Source: Actinomadura opuntiae
GTDB taxonomy: Bacteria; Actinomycetota; Actinomycetes; Streptosporangiales; Streptosporangiaceae
Length of the DNA stretch: 64,000 bases
Direction: 5' to 3'
NCBI RefSeq assembly: GCF_030283205.1
Contig: NZ_JASNWF010000036.1
Coordinates: forward strand, 1 to 64,000
Below are positions 33,286 through 41,852 of this stretch, in pieces. Every line of letters begins with the position of its first letter. The stretch's first letter is position 1. Made by a program: the position numbers and the translations under genes. A model generated the notes under the pieces. The model searched no databases, had not been told where the DNA came from, and saw only the letters and a program-made list of their open reading frames with translations.

Positions 33286-36200
33286 ATGGCCGACTCTTTC
33301 GTTCACCTGCATGTTCATACCGAGTACTCCATGCTGGACGGAGCCGCCCGGTTGAAGCAGATGTTCGAGGAGGTCGGGCGGCAGGAGATGCCGGCGATCG
33401 CGATGACCGACCACGGCAACATGCACGGCGCCTACGACTTCCACAGGCAGGCCACCGCCGCCGGCGTCACCCCGATCATCGGCATCGAGGCGTACATGGC
33501 GCCCGAGTCCCGCTTCCACAAGAAGAAGGTCCAGTGGGGCGAGCCGAGCCAGAAGCGCGACGACGTCTCCGGCGGCGGCCTGATCAACCACATGACGCTG
33601 TGGGCGCGCAACAAGGCCGGCCTGCACAACATGTTCAAGCTGTCCAGCCGCGCCTACACCGAGGGCTTCGTCTTCAAGTACGCGCGCATGGACGAGGAGC
33701 TGCTCGCCGAGCACGCCGAGGGCGTGATGGGCACGACGGGATGCCCGTCCGGCAAGATCCAGACCCGGCTGCGGCTCGGCCAGTTCGACGAGGCGCTCAA
33801 GGCGGCCGCCACCTTCCAGGACATCCTCGGCAAGGACAACTACTTCCTCGAGCTGATGGACCACGGCCTCGACATCGAGCGCCGCGTCCGGCAGGGCCTC
33901 ATCGACATCGGCAAGAAGCTGAACATCCGGCCGGTCGTCACCAACGACTCGCACTACACCCACGAGTCGGAGGCGACCGCGCACGACGCGCTCCTGTGCG
34001 TCCAGGTCGGAAAGCAGCTCGCCGACCCCGACCGGTTCCGGTTCGACGGCAGCGGCTACTACCTGAAGACGGCCGACGAGATGCGGGCGATCGACGCGTC
34101 CGACATCTGGCTCGAGGGCTGCAAGAACACCCTCCTCGTCGCCGAGCGGGTCGAGCCGGAGGGCATGTTCGAGCACCGCGACCTCAGCCCGCGGTTCCCC
34201 GTCCCCGAGGGGGAGACCGAGGAGAGCTGGTTCCGCAAGGAGGTCTGGAAGGGCCTGGAGCGGCGCTTCCCCGACGGGATCCCGGACGAGTACCGGCGGC
34301 AGGCCGAGTACGAGATGGGCGTCATCCTCGGCAAGGGGTACCCGTCCTACTTCCTCGTCGTCGCCGACTTCATCATGTGGGCCAAGGAGAACGGCATCCT
34401 GGTCGGCCCCGGGCGGGGCAGCGCCGCGGGCTCGCTGGTCGCCTACGCGATGGGCATCACCGACCTCGACCCGCTCCCGCACGGGCTGATCTTCGAGCGG
34501 TTCCTCAACCCCGAGCGCGCGTCCATGCCCGACATCGACATCGACTTCCCTGAAGACCGGCGCGCCGAGGTCATCAAGTACACGACGGAGAAGTGGGGCG
34601 CCGACAAGGTCTCCTTCATCGCCACCTTCGGCACCATCAAGGCGAAGGCCGCCATCAAGGACGCCGGCCGCGTCCTCGGCTTCCCCTACGCGCTGGGCGA
34701 CCGGATCTCCAAGGCGTTCCCGCCCGCCGTCATGGGCAAGGACATCCCGCTGTCGGGCATCTTCGACGACAAGCACCCGCGCTACGGCGAGGCCGGCGAG
34801 CTGCGCAAGCTGTACGAGGAAGAGGCCGACGTCAAGCAGATCATGGATCTGGCGCAGGGCCTGGAGGGGCTGATCCGGCAGACCGGCGTGCACGCCGCCG
34901 GGATCATCATGTCCGGTGAGACGATCACCGACCACGTGCCGATCATGCGGCGGGACGCCGACGGCGCGATCATCACGCAGTTCGACTACCCGACCTGCGA
35001 GACGCTCGGCCTGCTGAAGATGGACTTCCTCGGCCTGCGGAACCTGACGATCATCGACGACGCGCTCAAGGGGATCAAGAAGAACAAGGGCGTCGACGTC
35101 GACCTGCTCGAACTGCCGCTGGACGACCAGCCGACCTACGACCTGCTCGCCCGCGGCGACACGCTCGGGGTGTTCCAGTTCGACGGCGGCCCGATGCGCT
35201 CGCTGCTGCGGCTGATGAAGCCCGACAACTTCGAGGACATCTCCGCCGTCGGCGCGCTGTACCGGCCGGGCCCGATGGGCGCGAACTCCCACACCAACTA
35301 CGCGCTGCGCAAGAACGGCCTCCAGGAGATCACCCCGATCCACCCGGAGCTGGAGGAGCCGCTCAAGGAGATCCTCGACACCACCTACGGCCTGATCGTC
35401 TACCAGGAGCAGGTCATGGCGATCGCGCAGAAGGTGGCGGGCTACACGCTCGGCAAGGCGGACCTGCTCCGCCGCGTCATGGGCAAGAAGAAGAAGGCCG
35501 AGCTGGACGCCCAGTTCGTCGGGTTCGAGAAGGGCATGCTCGACAACGGCTTCTCCAAGGAGGCCGTCAAGACGCTGTGGGACATCCTCGTCCCGTTCTC
35601 CGACTACGCGTTCAACAAGGCGCACTCCGCCGCGTACGGCCTCGTCTCCTACTGGACGGCCTACCTCAAGGCGAACTACCCGGCCGAGTACATGGCGGGC
35701 CTGCTGACGTCCGTCGGCGACGACAAGGACAAGAGCGCCCTCTACCTGTCGGAGTGCCGCCGGATGGGGCTGAAGGTCCTGCCGCCGGACGTCAACACCT
35801 CCGAGGCCGACTTCACCCCGCTCGGCGACGCCGAGATCCGGTTCGGCCTGTCGGCGGTCCGCAACGTCGGCCACAACGTGGTGGACGGGATCGTCGCGGC
35901 CCGCAGGGAGAAGGGCGCCTACACCGACTTCAACGACTTCCTCAACAAGGTCCCGCCGCAGGTGTGCAACAAGCGGGTCGTGGAGTCGCTGATCAAGGCG
36001 GGCGCGTTCGACGAGCTCGGGCACCAGCGCAAGGCGCTGCTGATGGTGCACGAGCAGGCGATCGACTCGGTCATCGACATCAAGCGCAAGGAGGCCGTCG
36101 GGCAGGACTCGCTGTTCGGCGCGCTGGAGGACGACGGCGGCGAGGACGCGTTCGCCGTCGCGATCCCCGAGGGCGAGGAGTGGGACAAGACCACCCTGCT

Positions 36201-36816
36201 GGCCTTCGAGCGGGAGATGCTCGGCCTGTACGTCTCCGACCACCCGCTGCTGGGCGTCGAGCACATCCTGGAGCGCGAGGCCGACTGCACCATCGCCGCG
36301 CTGAACGAGGGCGAGCGGCCCGACGGGCAGATCGTGACGATCGCGGGGCTGCTGTCCGGATTGCAGCGCAAGGTCACCAAGCAGGGCAACTCGTGGGCCA
36401 TGTTCCAGCTGGAGGACCTCGCCGGCTCCATCGAGGTGCTGTGCTTCCCCTCGTCGTACCAGCTGTGCTCCACGCTGCTCGCCGAGGACGCGATCCTGAT
36501 CGTCAAGGGCAAGCTGGACCGCCGCGAGGACGTCGCGAAGATCATCGCGATGGAGGTCACCCAGCCCGACCTGACCATCACCGAGGGCACCGGGCCGCTG
36601 TCGGTGACGCTGCCGCTCGGCCGCTGCACGCCGCCGACGGTGTCGCGGCTGAAAGAGGTGCTGATCACCCACCCCGGCTCGTCGGAGGTGCACCTGCACC
36701 TGCAGAACGGGCCGCGCACCACGGTCGTCCGGCTGGACGACCGGCTGCGCGTCGCGCCGTCGCCGGCGCTGATGGGCGACCTGAAGCAGCTGCTCGGCCC
36801 GTCCTGCCTGGGCTAG
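33286..36816 (+). CDS. dnaE: DNA polymerase III subunit alpha
   Basis: This is the replicative polymerase catalytic subunit (1176 aa, similar in length to mycobacterial DnaE1). The N-terminal PHP domain begins FVHLHVHTEYSMLDG with the metal-binding histidines. The polymerase core includes GPGRGSAAGSL and the catalytic PDIDIDFPEDRR near residues 415-426. Next come the fingers, the tandem helix-hairpin-helix region and an OB domain (VTIAGLLSGLQRKVTKQGNS). The ATG at 33286 is preceded by AGGAGG at ten bases; the earlier in-frame start at 33232 has no site. The gene ends at a strong hairpin. Confidence 0.97.
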   Translation: MADSFVHLHVHTEYSMLDGAARLKQMFEEVGRQEMPAIAMTDHGNMHGAYDFHRQATAAGVTPIIGIEAYMAPESRFHKKKVQWGEPSQKRDDVSGGGLINHMTLWARNKAGLHNMFKLSSRAYTEGFVFKYARMDEELLAEHAEGVMGTTGCPSGKIQTRLRLGQFDEALKAAATFQDILGKDNYFLELMDHGLDIERRVRQGLIDIGKKLNIRPVVTNDSHYTHESEATAHDALLCVQVGKQLADPDRFRFDGSGYYLKTADEMRAIDASDIWLEGCKNTLLVAERVEPEGMFEHRDLSPRFPVPEGETEESWFRKEVWKGLERRFPDGIPDEYRRQAEYEMGVILGKGYPSYFLVVADFIMWAKENGILVGPGRGSAAGSLVAYAMGITDLDPLPHGLIFERFLNPERASMPDIDIDFPEDRRAEVIKYTTEKWGADKVSFIATFGTIKAKAAIKDAGRVLGFPYALGDRISKAFPPAVMGKDIPLSGIFDDKHPRYGEAGELRKLYEEEADVKQIMDLAQGLEGLIRQTGVHAAGIIMSGETITDHVPIMRRDADGAIITQFDYPTCETLGLLKMDFLGLRNLTIIDDALKGIKKNKGVDVDLLELPLDDQPTYDLLARGDTLGVFQFDGGPMRSLLRLMKPDNFEDISAVGALYRPGPMGANSHTNYALRKNGLQEITPIHPELEEPLKEILDTTYGLIVYQEQVMAIAQKVAGYTLGKADLLRRVMGKKKKAELDAQFVGFEKGMLDNGFSKEAVKTLWDILVPFSDYAFNKAHSAAYGLVSYWTAYLKANYPAEYMAGLLTSVGDDKDKSALYLSECRRMGLKVLPPDVNTSEADFTPLGDAEIRFGLSAVRNVGHNVVDGIVAARREKGAYTDFNDFLNKVPPQVCNKRVVESLIKAGAFDELGHQRKALLMVHEQAIDSVIDIKRKEAVGQDSLFGALEDDGGEDAFAVAIPEGEEWDKTTLLAFEREMLGLYVSDHPLLGVEHILEREADCTIAALNEGERPDGQIVTIAGLLSGLQRKVTKQGNSWAMFQLEDLAGSIEVLCFPSSYQLCSTLLAEDAILIVKGKLDRREDVAKIIAMEVTQPDLTITEGTGPLSVTLPLGRCTPPTVSRLKEVLITHPGSSEVHLHLQNGPRTTVVRLDDRLRVAPSPALMGDLKQLLGPSCLG

Positions 36817-36827
36817 CCGGGGGTTTG

Positions 36828-36850
36828 CCGCCGCCCGGGCCGGGCGGCGG
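36828..36850. terminator. Bidirectional hairpin between dnaE and the DUF6882-like gene
   Basis: CCGCCGCCCG (36828-36837) pairs perfectly with CGGGCGGCGG (36841-36850) around a three-base loop. It sits between two convergent stop codons (36816 and 36851). There is no T-run, which is common for actinobacterial terminators. Confidence 0.65.
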
Positions 36851-37564
36851 TCAGCTGCCGAGGGCGGCCGGGGTCGCGGGCGTCAGGTCGGCCTGCCAGT
36901 CGACGAAGCGGCCCAGGCCGTCGAAGCGCGCGCGGGCCGTGCCGCCGCCGGGCAGCGGCATCTCGGTCACCTCGTCGCGCTGCCGGTAGGCGACCCGGTG
37001 GTGCGACAGCAGGCCCGCGAGGGTGAGCCGCGGCTCGTGCGGGAACAGGCTCGTCGCGCCGGTCAGCAGCCGGGGTACGGGGATCGGGTCCCAGCCGGCG
37101 GCCGGCACCTGCGGGTCGTCGACGTGCAGGTAGGCCGAGCCGCCGTCGTAGCCGGCGCCGATGTAGCCGGCGCCGCGCAGCACCCCGCCCGCCGCCATCG
37201 CGATCAGCTCGCCGCCGTGCCCGGCCGGCCCGTCGTACCAGGACAGGTCGACCTCGGGGGTGGTGAACTCGGTGATGCCGAGCCGCTCGCCGAGGGCGCG
37301 GATCGCCAGCGTCGGGACGACGGCCGGGTGCGCGTCGCCGAACTGCGGGTTGGCCCAGCCCCACAGCCAGGTGCGCTCGCGCGCGGCGTAGGAGCCGAGC
37401 AGCGAGACGCGGACGGTGGCGCCGCCGCTGGTGTAGGTGCGGGCGGTGAGGTCGGCGCTCCAGTCCTCGCGCGGGAGGAACTCGGCGAGCGTCTCCTGCT
37501 GCTGCAGGACGACGGCCGCCAGGGCGGCGCCGAGGCGTTCGAACGCGGGACTGAATCCGGACAT
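36851..37564 (-). CDS. DUF6882-like protein of unknown function
   Basis: The 237-aa soluble product contains SLLGSYAARERTWLWGWANP and downstream NPQFGDAHPAVVPTLAIRALGE, which I associate with the DUF6882 family; its function is unknown. It has no signal peptide or membrane helix. The start is taken as the ATG at 37564 because TAATGT (part of GATAATGT) lies seven bases upstream and would give a leaderless mRNA; a longer frame begins at 37612. The gene is divergent from the membrane protein at 37707. Confidence 0.75.
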   Translation of the reverse strand: MSGFSPAFERLGAALAAVVLQQQETLAEFLPREDWSADLTARTYTSGGATVRVSLLGSYAARERTWLWGWANPQFGDAHPAVVPTLAIRALGERLGITEFTTPEVDLSWYDGPAGHGGELIAMAAGGVLRGAGYIGAGYDGGSAYLHVDDPQVPAAGWDPIPVPRLLTGATSLFPHEPRLTLAGLLSHHRVAYRQRDEVTEMPLPGGGTARARFDGLGRFVDWQADLTPATPAALGS

Positions 37565-37706
37565 GTCGGGCACATTATCCCAGTAGCCGGGGCGGTCGCG
37601 GGTGAGAATCACAACGGGAGTCGGGCACCCTTCGATTGTCGATCGGCTGACCTGGGCAGGCTAGGCTTTCGCTGTCAGAGGACACTTCCACCGAGGAGCG
37701 TACGCA

Positions 37707-38309
37707 GTGCGGCGACCGACCGGGAGGCAGTTGACGACCTGGCTGGTCACCACCGCCATCGTGACGCCTCTCGGGCCGCTCGCGGGGCTGCTCTGGGGAA
37801 ACACCATCCCCCGGGTCGGGTATGTCGTCATCCAGGGTGAGGCCCTGGTCGCCGACCCGGAAGGCGAGGGCCCGATCGGGGTGGACGGCCGGTTCGCGCT
37901 GATCGCCCTGTCGGCCGGCCTGCTGTGCGGCATCGCCGCCTACCTGGCGGGCGGCCGCCGCAACGACATCGCGCTGCTGCTCGGCCTGGCCGCCGGCGGC
38001 GTCGCCGCGTCCCTGCTCGCCTGGAAGACCGGCCACCTGATCGGGCTCGGCCACTACCAGGACGTCGTCCGGCACGGCCGCGACGGCGCCACCGTCACCG
38101 GCGTCCCCGACCTGCGCGCCAAGGGCGTGCTGATGGCCTGGCCGCTGGTCGCGGTCGCCGCGTACGGCCTGCTGGAGGTGGTGTTCCGCCGGCTACCGCC
38201 GGGCGATCGCCGCGACGGCGGCGCCGGTGAGGGCGATGAGGTCGGCGGGGACGAGCTCGATCTGGAGTCCGCGCCGACCGGCCGAGACGTAGACGGTGGC
38301 GAGCGCTGA
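37707..38309 (+). CDS. Actinobacterial integral membrane protein (DUF2567-like), unknown function
   Basis: The 200-aa product has four predicted transmembrane helices at about 9-30, 62-83, 86-107 and 143-163. A short extracellular loop (31-60) contains VIQGEALVADPEGEGPIGVDG. This layout resembles DUF2567-type membrane proteins of actinobacteria, whose role is unknown. The GTG start follows GAGGAG. The last 38 codons, a Gly/Asp/Glu-rich tail, overlap the 3' end of the convergent ybaK gene by 117 bases, so the tail may be an accidental extension. Confidence 0.75.
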   Translation: MRRPTGRQLTTWLVTTAIVTPLGPLAGLLWGNTIPRVGYVVIQGEALVADPEGEGPIGVDGRFALIALSAGLLCGIAAYLAGGRRNDIALLLGLAAGGVAASLLAWKTGHLIGLGHYQDVVRHGRDGATVTGVPDLRAKGVLMAWPLVAVAAYGLLEVVFRRLPPGDRRDGGAGEGDEVGGDELDLESAPTGRDVDGGER

Positions 38310-38699
38310 CGCCGACGCGTCGATCACCGTCGGCAGCCGGCGGCGCTGCCCCAGCGGGCTGATCCCGCCGACCACGTAGCCGGTGGCGCGCTCGGCGTCG
38401 CGCGGGTGGGCCATGACCGCCTTCTTGCCGCCCGCCGCCGCGGCCAGCGCCTTCAGGTCCAGCGACCCCGACACCGGGACGACCCCGACGGTCAGCCGCC
38501 CGTCCACCTCGGCCAGCAGCGTCTTGAAGATCCGGTCGTGCGGGATGCCGAGCGCGTCGGCCGCCGCCGCGCCGTAGGAGTCGGCGTCCGGGTCCGGCTC
38601 GTAGGAGTGCAGCGTGAACTCGATCCCGGCCTTGGACGCGGCGACCGTGGCGGGCGTGCCCTTGCCGCCCGCCCTGCTCCCCCCTGCCTGCTTGCTCAT
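38193..38699 (-). CDS. ybaK: Cys-tRNA(Pro)/Cys-tRNA deacylase YbaK/EbsC
   Basis: The 168-aa product is a YbaK-type trans-editing enzyme, which hydrolyses mischarged Cys-tRNA-Pro in the cytoplasm. Visible family motifs are the YGAAAADALG helix, the IFKTLLAEVDG strand, GSLDLKALAAAAGGKKAVMA and the GGISPLGQRRRLPTVID block. Length is typical. The ATG follows GGGGGGAGC on the minus strand. Its 3' end overlaps the convergent membrane-protein gene. Confidence 0.92.
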   Translation of the reverse strand: MSKQAGGSRAGGKGTPATVAASKAGIEFTLHSYEPDPDADSYGAAAADALGIPHDRIFKTLLAEVDGRLTVGVVPVSGSLDLKALAAAAGGKKAVMAHPRDAERATGYVVGGISPLGQRRRLPTVIDASASALATVYVSAGRRGLQIELVPADLIALTGAAVAAIARR

Positions 38700-38753
38700 G
38701 GGGACAGTCTGCCGTGATCTTCGGCTGCGGGGGCGCCGGGCCTGGACGCGGCG

Positions 38754-39416
38754 TCAGTTCAGGGTGAACGAGCCGTCCAGGAACTGGCCGGCGGGGATCA
38801 TCGGCAGCGCGTCCAGGATCCGGTTCTCCCGCAGCAGCAGGTCGCGCTCGGCCGCCAGCCGCAGCGCCGCGTCCTCGCACTCCAGCAGCCGCTGCTTCTC
38901 GTGCCCGTCGAGCACGACCGACGCGGCGATCAGGTAGGACAGGGCGACCGGGTCGTCCGGCAGGTCCGGGTCGGCGACGGGGCCGGCGCCGGCGGCCGAG
39001 AGCCGCTCCCGGTAGAGCCGGAACAGCCGCCGCACCCGCCGCGCGGCGGGCCCGGTGCCGGCGCCCGGCTCCTCGGCCAGGAACTCCACCTCGCCCTGCA
39101 GGTAGGGGCGCGACCGGTCCAGCTCCTTGACCCGGAAGCGGCGCGTCCCGGTGGTGACGATGTCGTAGCGGCCGTCGGGGTGCCGCCGGGCCTCGCGCAG
39201 TTCGGCCAGGCAGCCGACGCCGGCGAGGCGGCGCGCCGCGTCCTGGCCGACCTCGTGGCCGAGCTCGATGCCGACCACGCCGAAGCCGCGCGGCTCGGGC
39301 CGCTCGAGCAGGTCGCCGATGAGCAGCCGGTACCGCTCCTCGAACAGGTGCAGCGGCAGCACCAGGCCCGGGAACAGCACGGTGCCCAGCGGGAACAGGG
39401 GGAGCCGCTCCGTCAT
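38754..39416 (-). CDS. LON peptidase substrate-binding domain protein
   Basis: The 220-aa product is a stand-alone Lon N-terminal domain: LPLFPLGTVLFPGLVLPLHLFEERYR at the start and FGVVGIELG, then a helical second half. No AAA+ or Ser-Lys protease domain follows, so it is not a protease. Stand-alone LON proteins are common in actinobacteria and of unknown function. The upstream region has the palindrome TTCACAGTGTGAA at 39497-39509. The start lies next to the minus-strand site GGGAAAGAGGCGAC. Confidence 0.9.
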   Translation of the reverse strand: MTERLPLFPLGTVLFPGLVLPLHLFEERYRLLIGDLLERPEPRGFGVVGIELGHEVGQDAARRLAGVGCLAELREARRHPDGRYDIVTTGTRRFRVKELDRSRPYLQGEVEFLAEEPGAGTGPAARRVRRLFRLYRERLSAAGAGPVADPDLPDDPVALSYLIAASVVLDGHEKQRLLECEDAALRLAAERDLLLRENRILDALPMIPAGQFLDGSFTLN

Positions 39417-39496
39417 GTCGCCTCTTTCCCGCGCCGGCCGGGACGCCCTCGGCGCCAGCGTACGCCGCCGTCGATGATCTTGGTAAGGGGCGATTT

Positions 39497-39509
39497 TTCA
39501 CAGTGTGAA
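39497..39509. promoter_or_regulatory. Palindrome TTCACA G TGTGAA (candidate operator)
   Basis: A perfect 6+1+6 palindrome lies in the divergent gap between the LON-domain gene (start 39416) and phzF (start 39605), about 80 bases from either. It is A+T-richer than its surroundings. The regulator is unknown. Confidence 0.4.
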
Positions 39510-39604
39510 GCGGGTGTCACGTCCCCGGGCGCGCGGGGCGGACCGGGCCACTTCGCGCGATTGGCCGTGCCGCCGCCGGACGCGCCACCGGTAGCGTCTG
39601 CGGC

Positions 39605-40429
39605 ATGAGGATGCTCGTCGTGGACGCCTTCACCGACCGCCCGTTCGCCGGCAACCCCGCCGGGGTCTGCCTGCTGGACGGCGCCGCCGACCCGGACTGG
39701 ATGCAGCGGGTCGCGGCCGAGATGAAGCACTCGGAGACCGCCTTCGTCCGGCGCATCGACGAACCGGAGGCCGACTTCGAGCTGCGCTGGTTCACGCCGC
39801 TCGTCGAGGTCGCGCTCTGCGGGCACGCGACCATGGCCGCCGCCCACGCCCTCTACGAGACCGGCGCCGTGGCCGCCGACCGCCCGATCCGCTTCCGGAC
39901 GCTGAAGAGCGGCGTCCTCACCGTCGCCCGGGACGCGGACGGCGGCCTGGCGATGGACTTCCCGTCCTGCCCGCCCGAGTTCACCCCGCCTCCGGCCGGG
40001 CTGGCCGAGGCGCTCGGCGGCGTCGAGATCGGGTGGACGGGGCGCAACGTCCAGAACGACCTGATCGTCGAGCTCGCCGACGAGGACGTGGTGCACCGGC
40101 TGAAGCCCGACATGGCGGCGCTGGCGCGGATCGACGCGCGCGGCGTGGTCGTCACGGCGCACCTCGCCGAGCGCGAGCACGACCGCGAGCACGACTTCGT
40201 GTCCCGCTTCTTCGGCGCGCGGCTCCTGCTCGGCGACGGCGAGGACCCCGTCACCGGGTCGGCGCACTGCGCGCTCGCCCCCTTCTGGTCGGAGCGGACG
40301 AACCTGCAGGAGATGACCGGGTACCAGGCGTCCGAGCGCGGCGGCTACGTCCGGATGGCGATGCGCGGCGACCGGGTGATCATCTCCGGTGAGGCGGTCA
40401 CCGTGCTGGACGGCACGTTGCGCGTGTGA
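39605..40429 (+). CDS. PhzF family isomerase/epimerase
   Basis: The 274-aa product shows the PhzF fold: VVDAFTDRPFAGNPAGV at the N-terminus, the catalytic glutamate in HSETAFV (Glu43 region), VALCGHATMAAAHAL, and GEDPVTGSAHCAL in the second half. PhzF enzymes are cofactor-independent isomerases related to diaminopimelate epimerase; most genomic copies have unknown substrates, and nothing nearby suggests phenazine synthesis. TAGCGT seven bases before the ATG suggests a leaderless transcript. Confidence 0.9.
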   Translation: MRMLVVDAFTDRPFAGNPAGVCLLDGAADPDWMQRVAAEMKHSETAFVRRIDEPEADFELRWFTPLVEVALCGHATMAAAHALYETGAVAADRPIRFRTLKSGVLTVARDADGGLAMDFPSCPPEFTPPPAGLAEALGGVEIGWTGRNVQNDLIVELADEDVVHRLKPDMAALARIDARGVVVTAHLAEREHDREHDFVSRFFGARLLLGDGEDPVTGSAHCALAPFWSERTNLQEMTGYQASERGGYVRMAMRGDRVIISGEAVTVLDGTLRV

Positions 40430-40532
40430 GCGGCGCCGCACCCGTGACGGCAGTGACGGGGGAGGCTCGGGGGACACGCGACACGGGCGTCTCGGCACCT
40501 GAGACGGTGCACGGGGGACGGAGGCCACTCCG

Positions 40533-40538
40533 TAGACT
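40533..40538 (+). promoter_or_regulatory. hisD -10 element, leaderless start
   Basis: TAGACT at 40533-40538 ends six bases before the hisD GTG, so transcription would begin at or next to the start codon. No ribosome site is present. It is the probable promoter of the his operon. Confidence 0.55.
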
Positions 40539-40544
40539 GGACGG

Positions 40545-41852
40545 GTGATTTCCCGTATCGACCTGCGCGGCTCCCTTCCCGGCGACCCGCGCACCGTGCT
40601 GCCCCGCGCCGAACTCGACGTCGAGGCCGCCCTGGACAAGGTGCGGCCGATCTGCGAGGACGTGCGCCATAGGGGCTCGCAGGCGGTCCGGGAGCACACC
40701 AGGGCCCTGGACGGGGTCGAGCTGGAGAGCACCCGGGTCCCGGTCCGGGCCGTCCACCAGGCCCTCGCGGGGCTCGACGCCGCCGTGCGCGACGCGCTGG
40801 AGGAGAGCATCCGCCGCGCCCGCGCCGTGCACCGCGACCAGCGCCGCACCGACACCACCACGCGGGTCGTGCCCGGCGGCACCGTCACCGAGCGGTGGAT
40901 CCCGGTCGGCCGCGTCGGCCTGTACGTGCCGGGCGGCCGCGCCGTCTACCCGTCCAGCGTGGTCATGAACGTCGTCCCGGCGCAGGAGGCGGGCGTCCAG
41001 TCCCTCGCGGTGACCTCGCCCGCGCAGAAGGACTTCGGCGGCCTGCCGCACCCGACGATCCTGGCGGCGTGCGCGCTGCTCGGCGTCGAGGAGGTCTACG
41101 CGGTGGGCGGCGCGCAGGCGATCGCGATGTTCGCCTACGGCACCGACGAGTGCCCCCGCGCCGACCTCGTCACCGGCCCCGGCAACGTCTACGTCGCCGC
41201 CGCCAAGCGGCTGCTCAAGGGCGTGATCGGCATCGACGCCGAGGCCGGCCCGACCGAGATCGCGATCCTCGCGGACGACACCGCCGACCCGGTGGACGTC
41301 GCCGCCGACCTGATCAGCCAGGCCGAGCACGACACGCTCGCCGCCGCCGTGCTGGTCACCGACTCGGTCCGGCTCGCCGACGAGGTCGAGCGGGAGCTGA
41401 AGGCGCAGGTCGCCCGCACCAAGCACACCGAGCGGATCACCGAGGCCCTGGCCGGGCGGCAGTCCGGCATCGTGCTGGTGGACGGGATCGACGACGGCCT
41501 GAAGGTCGTCGACGCCTACGCCGCCGAGCACCTGGAGATCCAGACCGCCGACGCGGCCGCCGTCGCCGCCCGCGTCCGCAACGCCGGCGCGGTCTTCGTC
41601 GGCCGGTACGCGCCGGTGTCGCTCGGCGACTACCTCGCCGGGTCCAACCACGTGCTGCCGACCGGCGGGTGCGCGTGCCACTCGTCCGGGCTGTCGGTGC
41701 AGTCGTTCCTGCGCGGCGTCCATGTCGTGGAGTACGACCGCGACGCCCTCGCCGAGGCCACCGGGCGCGTCGTCGCGCTCGCCGAGGCCGAGGACCTGCC
41801 CGCGCACGGGGCCGCCCTGAAGGCCCGCTTCGACTGGGAGATCCCTTCGTGA
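40545..41852 (+). CDS. hisD: Histidinol dehydrogenase
   Basis: HisD oxidises L-histidinol to histidine in two NAD-dependent steps. The 435-aa product has the family blocks VGLYVPGGRAVYPSSVVM, GGAQAIAMFAYGT, VTGPGNVYVAAAKR, the zinc-site motif SQAEHDTLAAA and AGSNHVLPTGGCA. The order and spacing are typical. It is the first gene of the local his operon; its stop overlaps the hisC start. It appears to be leaderless. Confidence 0.96.
   Translation: MISRIDLRGSLPGDPRTVLPRAELDVEAALDKVRPICEDVRHRGSQAVREHTRALDGVELESTRVPVRAVHQALAGLDAAVRDALEESIRRARAVHRDQRRTDTTTRVVPGGTVTERWIPVGRVGLYVPGGRAVYPSSVVMNVVPAQEAGVQSLAVTSPAQKDFGGLPHPTILAACALLGVEEVYAVGGAQAIAMFAYGTDECPRADLVTGPGNVYVAAAKRLLKGVIGIDAEAGPTEIAILADDTADPVDVAADLISQAEHDTLAAAVLVTDSVRLADEVERELKAQVARTKHTERITEALAGRQSGIVLVDGIDDGLKVVDAYAAEHLEIQTADAAAVAARVRNAGAVFVGRYAPVSLGDYLAGSNHVLPTGGCACHSSGLSVQSFLRGVHVVEYDRDALAEATGRVVALAEAEDLPAHGAALKARFDWEIPS

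Noticed and set aside
40468..40515. Hairpin CGTCTC/GAGACG before hisD as a his attenuator
   Set aside because: Short stem, no histidine codon run or terminator, and the start seems leaderless.
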